Shown: positions 1-8,202 of the stretch, piece by piece
How positions within the stretch are numbered: the first letter of the stretch is position 1
How the letters are laid out: each line of letters starts with the position of its first letter
Assembly (NCBI RefSeq): GCF_000014225.1
Contig: NC_008228.1
Coordinates: forward strand, 4,712,001 to 4,776,000
Reading direction: 5' to 3'
DNA: 64,000 bases
Origin: Paraglaciecola sp. T6c
GTDB lineage: Bacteria > Pseudomonadota > Gammaproteobacteria > Enterobacterales > Alteromonadaceae
The notes under the pieces: model-generated
What the model was told of the DNA's origin: nothing
Databases searched by the model: none
Seen by the model: only the letters and a program-made list of their open reading frames with translations
Program-made: the position numbers and the translations under genes

Positions 1-684
1 TCTTTGGTTGTATTCAACAAAGTTCAGCGTGCCCCCCGAATACCTGTCGCGAATTAGAAAACCTAAAGTGATACTTTCAGCCAACGCTCAATGCTGCTAG
101 AACAGCAAAAAATTTTTACCAAATCCATTTAACAATTGACCACTCAGAATACGTCCAGCGGGTTTAGAACACAGCGTCGTTGTAAAGTAATGGTTGTTCA
201 CTTTCAAATAACAAAAACGCAATGCTAAATTCGCTGAAGCATTCCCTTTGGGCGACTAATTATTTAATGGAATGGGTATTAAACGGCTTGCTTGTGCCCT
301 TCCTCCAGAGCAAATCTTTCGCAAGACAGATGCCTATTTATCACTAATGAAAGACTCGCGAGATGTTTATTATCCCTTACACCTTGCCGTTCTACTGAGT
401 GTGTAATGCAATTAAATCGAGCATTGCCTGAATAATTTAGAACAAACGTAATATCTGTAATTGGTTTTGCCTTGAAAAAATTTACCCAGGTAAGTATTTG
501 GAGTTACCTTTCTAAAAAGTTGACACGAGAGTCAACTTTACATATATTTATTTTTTCATTGCTCAGTTAAATAGTGTTGTAAGCACCATATTTACGCTTT
601 GAGGCAATTACCAAGTAGCTACTTCAAGTTCATTACTCGGGCTGATTTCCAGAGTAATTATGAGAATAGATTTTAATAACATGA
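1..684. other. Gene-poor left edge
   Basis: No gene can be supported here. A 44-codon reading frame at 272-406 (+) has a coding-like composition but no recognised family and no ribosome binding site; it could be the tail of a decayed gene. The right end holds the promoter and inverted repeat of the following operon (516-548). The rest shows no hairpin or repeat that I can interpret. Confidence 0.5.
516..548 (+). promoter_or_regulatory. Promoter with overlapping perfect inverted repeat (putative operator)
   Basis: A sigma-70-type promoter is visible: TTGACA at 520-525, a 17-bp spacer, and TATATT at 543-548. A perfect 9-bp inverted repeat, AAAGTTGAC (516-524) and GTCAACTTT (531-539) with a 6-nt centre, covers the -35 box and half the spacer. 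That layout is typical of an operator for a dimeric repressor, for example a TetR-type protein. The start site would be near 555, giving a leader of about 130 nt before the FAD oxidoreductase gene. The repressor gene is not identifiable in the window. Less likely, the repeat is a terminator hairpin. Confidence 0.6.
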
Positions 685-2154
685 ATGAAGAATATGCCCA
701 TATTTGAATCAATATACGTTAATCCATCCCGTCGTGATTTGTTGAAAAAGCTAGTAGCGTTAGGCGTGACTTCCCTTGCCGTTTCGCCATTAGCATATTC
801 ACGTAGCTTAGCTAACTCTGAAAGTAGAATAATATACCGTGACGACCCAGATTATGATGATTGGCGGCGCTCCATGTTATGGAAGTCAAACGCTCCAGAT
901 CGATATCCTGACGTCATTATCCAAGCTAAATCCGAGCAGGAAATTACTCAAGCACTGAAGTTTGCTCAAAAGAACGATTTACAAGTTGTATGCCGTACAA
1001 GTGGTCATAATGCTTCTTCCTCTGTATTACGTAATGGGGGAATGTTATTAGACATATCCGCTTTAAATGAACTAACAGTAGATGCCCAACATAAATTCGC
1101 TTACGTACAGCCTAGCGTTAAAATGATCCACTTAAATGAAGAACTGAGAAAGCATGGATTAGACTTCCCCACTGCTAGCTGCCAAACAGTGTCATTGGGG
1201 GGTTACCTTCTTGGCGGAGGGATAGGTGCAAATACCAGATACTGGGCTAAAGGCCCTGCATGCTATTCCATAATAAGTGCAGATGTCATTTTAGCCGATG
1301 GTAAGAAGATCACCGCGAGTAAAGAGCAAAATGAGGATATTTATTGGGCGATTAGAGGAATTGGTCCGGGTTTTTTTGGCATAGTCACGCGCTTTAAGCT
1401 TCAGGTATTTCCAAGCATTAAAGCCATACTTAAAAACACTTACTCATATCCGATTGATCAATTACCCAAAGTAATTAAATCATTAGATAGATTCTCAAAA
1501 CAGCACACTCAAGACGAGCGCGTCTCAGTGGGGATATCTGTGCACAATCACCCTAGTATTGCGGGAGAAATGATAGTCAAATTAGGCGTAACAGCCTTCA
1601 TTGACAATGCACAAGATCCTACAGCAACCGCTAAGGCATTACTTGCCCCTTATGCTAAAAGTACATTTGCAGGGGATGCGTTTGATAAATCTGAAAACGT
1701 ACATGTTCAGATTGAAAAGATGAAATTTAGCACCAATCCCGCTGACCGCTCAAACCAAGACAATTTCACGACCGACAATGCCCACGCATTCGTCGCTATT
1801 GCAAAACTGTTTAAAGATCGACCTACCCCTGGTTTTTTGATTTTAGATTTGTCCTACAACAGTTTTAATCATGAGCGACTCAAAGATGCCAGCTACTCAG
1901 CTTTAGGCAAACACAAAATTTCGGCAATTATGCATTGGAAAAACGCAGCAGATGATCCTGTAGCAACAAAATGGTTTGCTCGTTTCAATGCACTAATGCA
2001 GCCCTATGCTAATAGCCATTATATAAATGAAGTTAATCATGAGTTCCCTGAACGAGTTAAAAATAGTTTCACTTCAGAGAAGTGGGAGTACATATCGATG
2101 TTACGTAATAAGTACGACCCTAATAAACGCTTCCATACGTACTTAGCATATTAA
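685..2154 (+). CDS. Tat-exported FAD-linked oxidoreductase (berberine bridge enzyme-like)
   Basis: A 489-residue flavoprotein of the PCMH/BBE family. The N-terminus has a twin-arginine signal (SRRDLLKK, about residues 15-22) followed by a hydrophobic stretch, so periplasmic export through Tat is expected. The FAD-binding PCMH domain (about 70-240) carries RTSGHNASS and SCQTVSLGG, the positions where family members bind FAD covalently through His and Cys, so bicovalent FAD is likely. The C-terminus (KYDPNKRFHTYLAY) is the BBE domain end. Family members oxidise alcohols, sugars or alkaloids; the substrate here is unknown. It is first in an operon with a cytochrome c and a cupin, which suggests electrons pass to cytochrome c rather than oxygen (inference). 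The start at 685 has only a weak ribosome site; the ATG at 694 is an alternative. Confidence 0.85.
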   Translation: MKNMPIFESIYVNPSRRDLLKKLVALGVTSLAVSPLAYSRSLANSESRIIYRDDPDYDDWRRSMLWKSNAPDRYPDVIIQAKSEQEITQALKFAQKNDLQVVCRTSGHNASSSVLRNGGMLLDISALNELTVDAQHKFAYVQPSVKMIHLNEELRKHGLDFPTASCQTVSLGGYLLGGGIGANTRYWAKGPACYSIISADVILADGKKITASKEQNEDIYWAIRGIGPGFFGIVTRFKLQVFPSIKAILKNTYSYPIDQLPKVIKSLDRFSKQHTQDERVSVGISVHNHPSIAGEMIVKLGVTAFIDNAQDPTATAKALLAPYAKSTFAGDAFDKSENVHVQIEKMKFSTNPADRSNQDNFTTDNAHAFVAIAKLFKDRPTPGFLILDLSYNSFNHERLKDASYSALGKHKISAIMHWKNAADDPVATKWFARFNALMQPYANSHYINEVNHEFPERVKNSFTSEKWEYISMLRNKYDPNKRFHTYLAY

Positions 2155-2191
2155 AATAACTCAATAAATTTGACACTTTAAGGACTGATTC

Positions 2192-2515
2192 ATGAATAAA
2201 ATAGTTAAGTTTTCTGTACTAAATTTAGCCTTACTATACGCATTAATAGGTGTTAGTAGCGCAGCACAAAAAAGTCCAGATATTACAAAAGGCAAAGCTA
2301 AATCAGCAGCCTGCGCTGCATGTCACGGAGCACGCGGTGTTAGCACCAACTCTTTATGGCCTCACCTAGCTGGGCAAAATAAAGACTACCTCGTCAAGCA
2401 ACTACATGATTTTAAAACCGGTAAACGTAGCGACCCGGTGATGTCAGGCATGGCTAAACCACTTTCAAATGAAGATATCAATAACCTAGCCGCTTACTTT
2501 TCTAGCCTAAATTAA
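2192..2515 (+). CDS. Small exported monoheme cytochrome c (class I)
   Basis: A 107-residue protein with a Sec signal peptide (about 1-24) and one CxxCH heme site (CAACHG, about residues 41-46). The C-terminal segment around MSGMAKPLSNEDINNLAAYF supplies the distal Met and the last helix typical of cytochrome c553/c4-type electron carriers. It should be a periplasmic single-electron carrier. It begins 37 bp after the FAD oxidoreductase with a good ribosome site (AAGGA, 8-nt spacing), so it is probably co-transcribed and may accept electrons from that enzyme (inference). A paralogous small cytochrome lies at 54572-54898. Confidence 0.9.
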   Translation: MNKIVKFSVLNLALLYALIGVSSAAQKSPDITKGKAKSAACAACHGARGVSTNSLWPHLAGQNKDYLVKQLHDFKTGKRSDPVMSGMAKPLSNEDINNLAAYFSSLN

Positions 2516-2576
2516 TCAAAAGTATCTTTTCCACACAATTCTTCGGAATTAAAAATTAAAATTTAAGGATAATTTA

Positions 2577-3029
2577 ATGAAAAAAACCATTTTACTTATG
2601 TTTACGACACTAGCCATTTTCAGTCATCACAGCCTTGCAGATAGTCCTAGAGCACAAGTGCTGACAGAAGATCAATTATCGGGGAATATCTTCGAAGGAC
2701 TTCCAACAAAAGAGTTCTATGGAAATCAAGCTCAGATGCAGCAAGTATTTAGAACAGCAGATGGCAAGCTCGCTTTCGGTGCATTTAGTTGGACAGTAAA
2801 ATCTGCCAAAACCGCTGTCATAAAGTTTGATGATTACCCAATAGACGAAACCATGTATTTTATCGAAGGCGGAATGAAAATCATTGATACTGATGGCAAC
2901 GTAACGGAAGCTGGACCGGGGGAGTTCTTGTTTATCCCTAAAGGATGGTCTGGAACACATTACACACAAAACATGAAAAAAATATCTATTCGCTACGGTG
3001 ATAAAGTCGCTGCAGAAGTACAAAAATAA
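2577..3029 (+). CDS. Exported cupin-domain protein
   Basis: A 150-residue protein with a signal peptide (about 1-21) and a single cupin fold of the EutQ/DUF861 type. Visible cupin pieces are FIEGGMKI and the PGEFLFIPKGWSGTH turn (about 113-130). The usual His-rich metal motif is only partly present, so metal binding is uncertain. Such proteins are often enzymes or ligand binders with unassigned substrates. It is the last gene of the three-gene operon, 61 bp after the cytochrome, with ribosome site AAGGA seven bases upstream. No specific reaction can be assigned from sequence. Confidence 0.8.
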   Translation: MKKTILLMFTTLAIFSHHSLADSPRAQVLTEDQLSGNIFEGLPTKEFYGNQAQMQQVFRTADGKLAFGAFSWTVKSAKTAVIKFDDYPIDETMYFIEGGMKIIDTDGNVTEAGPGEFLFIPKGWSGTHYTQNMKKISIRYGDKVAAEVQK

Positions 3030-3547
3030 GCCTCAGATAAGCGTTTTCATGGCTCTATTTTAGTAGCAAATTATTTTTAAGAGTCTGATTGTTGAGGGAG
3101 ACTATCGTCCTAATCAGCGAGCGTCTTTATTATCAGTAACATATTTACGCTGAGCTGCTGAATACAAGCCAGTTATATAACTGGCTACTTTCTTACTTAT
3201 GTAATTTCAATCTGCATAATTTGGTGAATACTTATTCCCAATTTATTTATCTTTTCCCTGGGCCAAATAAAGCTGAGGGCCGCATAATTTAAATCACCTA
3301 CTTAATCATTTTCACCCGATTATCTAACGTAGCCTCATTACGTTCATGGATAAGTCATGCATAGCGCTAATGAGCTTTAAACTGTGTGAAGATTAAAAAC
3401 TCACCTTCACAATATCGTGAGATTTAGGCGTTTTCAGTTTCACCTTAAATTAGCTTAAACACATATGAGTATTCACATGTAATGATTAACTAACGTTCAA
3501 AAATCAAAGCTATCGATATTGCGCCGAAAAAGGTAGTCATGATGATC
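3030..3547. other. 518-bp intergenic region between convergent genes
   Basis: No coding potential is supported. It contains the inverted repeat at 3167-3186, which may end the upstream operon. The rest is AT-rich with nothing recognisable. Confidence 0.5.
3167..3186 (+). terminator. Possible terminator of the FAD/cytochrome/cupin operon
   Basis: A palindrome AGCCAGTT-ATAT-AACTGGCT with an 8-bp stem, followed on the + strand by ACTTTCTTACTT. The following T-tract is interrupted and the hairpin is about 140 bp past the cupin stop, so this is a modest candidate. Confidence 0.35.
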
Positions 3548-4150
3548 TCACTCCACCTTTTTCAACGTGAATGCGCCACGAATATCCCCCACAGTGAAAC
3601 CCAGTGCTTCATCATAAGGGTACAACGCATCAATTTTCTCTTTCACACTGGGCGCTACGCTGTTGCCATGACAATTTAAACACAGCCCACTGGTTGGAAT
3701 GGCTTTCATATAGCGAAAAACCGTTTTCCCTTTTTCCTGTATCGTTGAAAAGGTATCGATATTGGCTACCGGCTCGCCAGCTTCTTTACGTTGCTCAAAG
3801 CGTTGTAGATTGGCTAACTCCCAGTTGTCAGGACTATTGAGTACATTGCGGGGTTTTAACGAGGTACGTTGAACCTTCCAGCCTGACTGCGCTGCAAGCC
3901 GAGATGAGATAGCAGGGGCTTCAATATGACACGCATCCAGCGCATTAATTAATCCGCCCTGTTCAATGGCGGCAGACAGCGTGCTTTTGAGCGTTTCACT
4001 GAATTCTTTAATCAGTAAACGCGCTTCTTTTACCTCACTCTCTCGATCCGATGCCTCAGCGTTAACGGTGCTTGCGTTAACAGTGAACGCACTGAGGCAA
4101 ATCGGCAACGCAAGGATAAAGGTAGGGATAAACTTGATTAATGTCGTCAT
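3548..4150 (-). CDS. Exported heme-motif protein, DUF3365 (Tll0287-like)
   Basis: A 200-residue protein with a signal peptide (about 1-26, MTTLIKFIPTFILALP...) and a CxxCH site near the C-terminus (CLNCHG, about residue 164). The middle segment, with ACHIEAPAISSRLAAQSG and a conserved RTS.K.RN pattern, matches DUF3365, a sensor-like fold that can bind c-type heme. It is likely periplasmic and either senses redox or ligand, or acts as a small electron carrier. The start at 4150 is chosen because AAGGAAA lies 6 nt upstream and a signal peptide follows at once; a longer in-frame reading to 4303 would run through the upstream tandem repeat and has no support. Confidence 0.8.
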   Translation of the reverse strand: MTTLIKFIPTFILALPICLSAFTVNASTVNAEASDRESEVKEARLLIKEFSETLKSTLSAAIEQGGLINALDACHIEAPAISSRLAAQSGWKVQRTSLKPRNVLNSPDNWELANLQRFEQRKEAGEPVANIDTFSTIQEKGKTVFRYMKAIPTSGLCLNCHGNSVAPSVKEKIDALYPYDEALGFTVGDIRGAFTLKKVE

Positions 4151-4201
4151 GTGATTTCCTTTTACTATGAGCCAAAGCTTAATATCATGTTCGCGAAGCG
4201 T

Positions 4202-4265
4202 CGTGACCGGATTGTGGCGTGACCGGATAATGGTGTAACCGGTAAATAGCGTGACCGGACAATAG
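4202..4265. repeat. Four-copy 16-bp imperfect tandem repeat
   Basis: Four adjacent 16-bp units start at 4202, 4218, 4234 and 4250. Each begins CGTGACCGG, except the third (TGTAACCGG), and the tails vary around ATAATGG. The array lies 52-115 bp upstream of the heme-motif gene on the minus strand, in the position of a promoter or leader. It could be a regulator binding array or a slipped-strand tandem repeat. Confidence 0.8.
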
Positions 4266-4399
4266 ACTGACAGCCCATAAATACTCTTATGAGATGAACG
4301 CACCCATAGAGCTTAGTTAAAAATATCTCTTCCCATTTGATTTAGAACAATTTGTTTGTGCCTGTACAGTCTCATGAGCTTTGCTACTGTAAATAATGT

Positions 4400-5209
4400 T
4401 TACTGGCCCAAAAACCGAAACCAAATACGTTCACCCACTTCATCATACTCACGCACTTTGTTTCTAAATCGCCGACGAAGTGTCACATCAATGAGCGGTG
4501 CAGGAAGCAGCGGATCAAATACAAGTTGCTGCAGTGCGTTGTCACCCACTAAATAAGACTCTTTAGCTGCCTCATCTAATGCTAGTGTGGTCAGACGATT
4601 CAAAGAATCCTCTAGCTCCTGTAAGCCTTGACGATAGCCGGCTTCAAGGGCGTTCGCATCCCACAGGGTTTTCGCTTTTTGTTGCAAGTCTGATACAAAG
4701 TCGCTGGCGCGAAATACAGGAGCAGTGGGCTCTAATCCGAGATCCAGTAGCCTCGAACGCACAGAATCAGGCCCTTGCGCAAAATTACTTGGCCGTACAT
4801 ACAGATCGTTTATAAGCTGCTGCATGCCCATCATGTGCAATGCTCGCTGGCGTATTCGCAAAGCACTGCGATTGGTTTTTCCTAAACCGTTGGTTGTGGC
4901 TACAACCCAATCACCTTGCCAATCACATAAGCTGGATTCTGCTTCTCGCCACGCGTTGACGTGTGCGGCTAACTGCTGACCTTTCAAACCAAGCTGATAA
5001 TCGCCTCGCTCGACGATTTTTAGTAAATGATTAGACACTAACCTAGTGAGAGTGACGCGAATATTGTTTTCAGAAATACCAAACAACGCTCCCACCCGAA
5101 CTGCATTAGCGGCATTCATTTTTACGTTGCCCCTAGAGCCAATTAAATTCAGTAAAAGTGATCTAGGCCTGGTTTTTATTGGCTTTGTGGGTTTCGATTG
5201 AGGCAACAT
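4400..5209 (-). CDS. PaaX-family-like transcriptional regulator
   Basis: A 269-residue protein. The N-terminal winged-helix region (about 12-75: RPRSLLLNLIGSRG, then GISENNIRVTLTRLVSNHLL) matches the PaaX layout, in which a DNA-binding domain is followed by a central PaaX domain and a C-terminal helical domain. PaaX regulators respond to CoA thioesters such as phenylacetyl-CoA. The gene is divergent from an acyl-CoA dehydrogenase-like gene, and control of that neighbour in response to an acyl-CoA is a reasonable inference. No phenylacetate pathway genes are present in the window. No clear ribosome site precedes the ATG at 5209. Confidence 0.75.
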   Translation of the reverse strand: MLPQSKPTKPIKTRPRSLLLNLIGSRGNVKMNAANAVRVGALFGISENNIRVTLTRLVSNHLLKIVERGDYQLGLKGQQLAAHVNAWREAESSLCDWQGDWVVATTNGLGKTNRSALRIRQRALHMMGMQQLINDLYVRPSNFAQGPDSVRSRLLDLGLEPTAPVFRASDFVSDLQQKAKTLWDANALEAGYRQGLQELEDSLNRLTTLALDEAAKESYLVGDNALQQLVFDPLLPAPLIDVTLRRRFRNKVREYDEVGERIWFRFLGQ

Positions 5210-5544
5210 AAATGCACAGCACTCTGATTATTCTGGATACAAGTAAATTCAAGGTTTAGTTAATAATTTAAGCTTTCACTTCTATGTAAAAGCCGATCAA
5301 AACGGATGACTAAACGCCGACGAGTGAGCGCACAGGTTAATACGCAATCGGCTCGAAAACAATTTTACTCTTCGAAATGAATCGCTTGTGAGTGATTCTA
5401 AGATACAGTCATAAATGCCCATTAACATTCGGAAAAACATATGTATTTAGCCCACCATAAACGAGATCAAACAAACATTACAATTATTGACACATTAAAA
5501 CAATATATGTAATTTTGTATTATTCTCATACACTGGAAAGCGCT
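5210..5544. promoter_or_regulatory. Divergent regulatory region, PaaX-like gene / AidB-like gene
   Basis: Contains an imperfect inverted repeat GAATCGCT-TGTG-AGTGATTC (5379-5398; 7 of 8 pairs match) that could be an operator. It also contains a TTGACA (5487-5492) followed after 15 bp by TGTAAT (5508-5513), a possible promoter for the + strand gene with a short spacer. No gene is seen. Confidence 0.4.
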
Positions 5545-7191
5545 ATGTCAGATTTTGATCTCTATGCGACTCACACGGTTGAAAACCAGCCTCAGGTACT
5601 TTCACCTTATAATCTTTGGTCTGCTGATCGAATGTTGATGCATGCGGTGCAGCAGAACCACAGTGACTTACCTACAAGTACATTATCGGATTTTGGCAAT
5701 ATTGCCGGTGACCAGCTCATGAATGCTGGCGAGTTAGCCAATAAAAACAAACCACAATTTCAGCCATTCGATGGCTATGGGCGCAGAATTGACAACGTTG
5801 AGTTTCACCCGGCTTATCACGAATTAATGGGCGAGGCGATGGCTGCCCAAGTACATGCTTATTCATGGAAAAACGAATCTACATCAGGTTCACATGTGAT
5901 TAGGGCTGCTTTGCTATTTATGCACAGCCAAGCGGATGCGGGGACTACTTGCCCACTGACCATGACACATGCAGGTGTGGCTGCCCTTAAAAATGCGCCG
6001 GATTTGCCACGCTACTGGACAGATAAAGTCATCAGTGGCGAATATGACCCTCGCTCAATACCAGCAAGTCAAAAGCGTGGTATCACCTTGGGCATGGGTA
6101 TGACAGAAAAACAAGGCGGCTCTGATGTACGGCGTAATACCACTCGCGCAGACATTCAAGCTGACGGAAGCTACCGAATCACTGGGCATAAGTTTTTCTT
6201 TTCGGCGCCCATGTGCGATGCCCACCTAATTTTAGCGCAGAGTACAAAAGGCTTAAGTTGCTTTCTGCTACCTCGCATTTTAGAAGACGGCTCGCTAAAT
6301 CACGTCAGAATTCAGCGTTTAAAGGACAAATTAGGGGATTGGAGTAATGCTTCCTCAGAGGTCGAGTTTCAAGGTGCCACTGCCTATCTAGTAGGGGAAG
6401 AAGGCCGAGGCGTGCCCGTTATTATTGATATGGTATCCCTTACTCGCCTCGACTGCATGATTGGCTCAACGTCTTTAATGCGCCAAGCATTAGTGCAAGC
6501 GCTGCATCATACTCAGCACCGAGAGGCCTTTGGCGCAAAACTTATAGACCAACCATTGATGAAAAACGTACTGGCGGATTTGACCTTAGAAGTCGCCGCC
6601 AGTTTAGCCTTAACCATGCGCGTTGCTCGCGCCGTTGATTTGGCTAACACCAATCAGCACGAGGCGCACCTTTCACGCATTGCCACTGCCATTGGAAAAT
6701 ATTGGATCTGCAAACGTACTCCCGCCTTTGTAAATGAAGCGCAAGAATGTTTAGGCGGTATTGGCTATGTGGAAGAAAACATTCTGCCGCGTTTATATCG
6801 CCAAGCGCCGTTGAACTCGATATGGGAGGGCAGCGCCAATGTACAATGTCTCGATGTGCTTCGGGCGCTACGCAAAGAGCCTGAGGCCATTAATGCGCTG
6901 TTTGCAGAGTTGCAAAGGGCCGCGGGCAAAAATAACGCTTATGATTGCCATCTCAAAACCCTTAAAGCAGCCTTCGATGATCAAGACACCCTTGAAATAC
7001 GCAGTCGTTTGGTGGTGGAACAAATGGCACTTGCACTGCAAGGTGCCTTGCTTTTAACTGCGAATGACAAAGACATGGCTGAGGCATTTTGCTCAGCGCG
7101 ATTGGACAAACAGCAGGGACTAGCATTCGGTACGCTTCCCGCTAGCGTGCCTTTTGATGAAATCATACAGCGGGGCATTCTCGAAAATTAA
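5545..7191 (+). CDS. AidB-type acyl-CoA dehydrogenase family protein
   Basis: A 548-residue FAD enzyme matching E. coli AidB (about 540 aa) along its length. Visible are the N-terminal THTVENQP segment, FHPAYH, the FAD/substrate motif GMTEKQGGSDVRRNTT (about 200), KDKLGDWSNASSEVEF (about 275) and LGGIGYVEENILPRLYRQ (about 410). AidB has isovaleryl-CoA dehydrogenase activity, binds DNA and is linked to the alkylation response in E. coli. Here there is no ada or alkA neighbour; a divergent PaaX-like regulator suggests control by an acyl-CoA instead. Start 5545 is preferred over the upstream in-frame ATG at 5515 because GGAAAG lies just before it and the protein then aligns with AidB. Confidence 0.85.
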   Translation: MSDFDLYATHTVENQPQVLSPYNLWSADRMLMHAVQQNHSDLPTSTLSDFGNIAGDQLMNAGELANKNKPQFQPFDGYGRRIDNVEFHPAYHELMGEAMAAQVHAYSWKNESTSGSHVIRAALLFMHSQADAGTTCPLTMTHAGVAALKNAPDLPRYWTDKVISGEYDPRSIPASQKRGITLGMGMTEKQGGSDVRRNTTRADIQADGSYRITGHKFFFSAPMCDAHLILAQSTKGLSCFLLPRILEDGSLNHVRIQRLKDKLGDWSNASSEVEFQGATAYLVGEEGRGVPVIIDMVSLTRLDCMIGSTSLMRQALVQALHHTQHREAFGAKLIDQPLMKNVLADLTLEVAASLALTMRVARAVDLANTNQHEAHLSRIATAIGKYWICKRTPAFVNEAQECLGGIGYVEENILPRLYRQAPLNSIWEGSANVQCLDVLRALRKEPEAINALFAELQRAAGKNNAYDCHLKTLKAAFDDQDTLEIRSRLVVEQMALALQGALLLTANDKDMAEAFCSARLDKQQGLAFGTLPASVPFDEIIQRGILEN

Positions 7192-7460
7192 ACGGTTATA
7201 TTTGACGACCACATACCGAGAAATGGCGGCGGTTTTCAGCACGACGAGGTCACTTTCCCCAGTTGAAAGTTGCTGTGAGGGCAAACGCCGTCCGCTCATT
7301 TCCTAACTACGTTTGTTGTAACTTATCTTTGCCAACCAACGAAGTTCATTCGTTAGCAAATCCTGTTGTCACCCTACCCGCTACCCTGCTAGCATAGCGC
7401 CAATTTGTGACAACAGCGCTTGTCCGCACGTTGTTTACACCCATTCATTAAGGAGCGATT

Positions 7461-8165
7461 TTGAACAAAAGTATCCTAACCAATGTAGTTGCCCTGTTGT
7501 TACTTATTCTGGGTTTGGTGTTAGAAAATCTGATTATTACTACTGTCGGTATCTTTGCTTTGTCTGGTGCAATCACCAATTGGCTGGCGATACACATGTT
7601 GTTTGAAAAAGTGCCGCTTTTATACGGCTCAGGTGTTATTCCGTCACGTTTTGAAGAGTTTAAAGCAGGAATACGAGAACTGATGATGACGCAGTTTTTC
7701 ACTGAGCAAAACATTGCGCGCTTCCTAAACAGTGATAATCAGCAACTTAAGATTGATTTAGCCCCAGTGTTAGAAAAGGTCGATTTAGAGCCTACGTTTG
7801 ACTCATTGGTCGAAGTTATTAATGCGTCTTCATTTGGCAGTATGCTAGGTATGTTCGGTGGCGCAGAAGCCCTTACTCCGCTGAAACAACCCTTTGTGGA
7901 GAAAATGAAAACCTCCCTGATTGAAATAAGCCAAGATGAGCGCTTTCTGGAAACGTTAAGCAATCAGTTTGAACAGCCAAATGTGATGCATGACGTGCAA
8001 CAGAAAATTGAATCGATTGTTGAGCAGCGCTTAGATGAACTTACCCCTAAAATGGTCAAAAATATTATTCAAGCCATGATCAAGAAACATTTAGGTTGGT
8101 TGGTTGTATGGGGTGGTGTTTTTGGTGGCCTTATCGGTTTAGTAACGATTTTAGTCGCTTCATAA
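7461..8165 (+). CDS. DUF445-family membrane protein
   Basis: A 234-residue protein. A transmembrane hairpin fills about residues 7-45 (VVALLLLILGLVLENLIITTVG, then a second segment with ALSGAITNWLAIHMLFEKVP), a helical soluble middle follows, and a C-terminal transmembrane helix lies at about 210-232. The GAITNWLAI.MLF segment is characteristic of DUF445. The function of the family is unknown. The gene starts at TTG (7461) with AAGGAG five bases upstream, a strong ribosome site that fixes this non-ATG start. No operon partner. Confidence 0.8.
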   Translation: MNKSILTNVVALLLLILGLVLENLIITTVGIFALSGAITNWLAIHMLFEKVPLLYGSGVIPSRFEEFKAGIRELMMTQFFTEQNIARFLNSDNQQLKIDLAPVLEKVDLEPTFDSLVEVINASSFGSMLGMFGGAEALTPLKQPFVEKMKTSLIEISQDERFLETLSNQFEQPNVMHDVQQKIESIVEQRLDELTPKMVKNIIQAMIKKHLGWLVVWGGVFGGLIGLVTILVAS

Positions 8166-8202
8166 CGCCTAACTCGGTTTTCCAAGGCCGCAAACAGAGA
8201 AC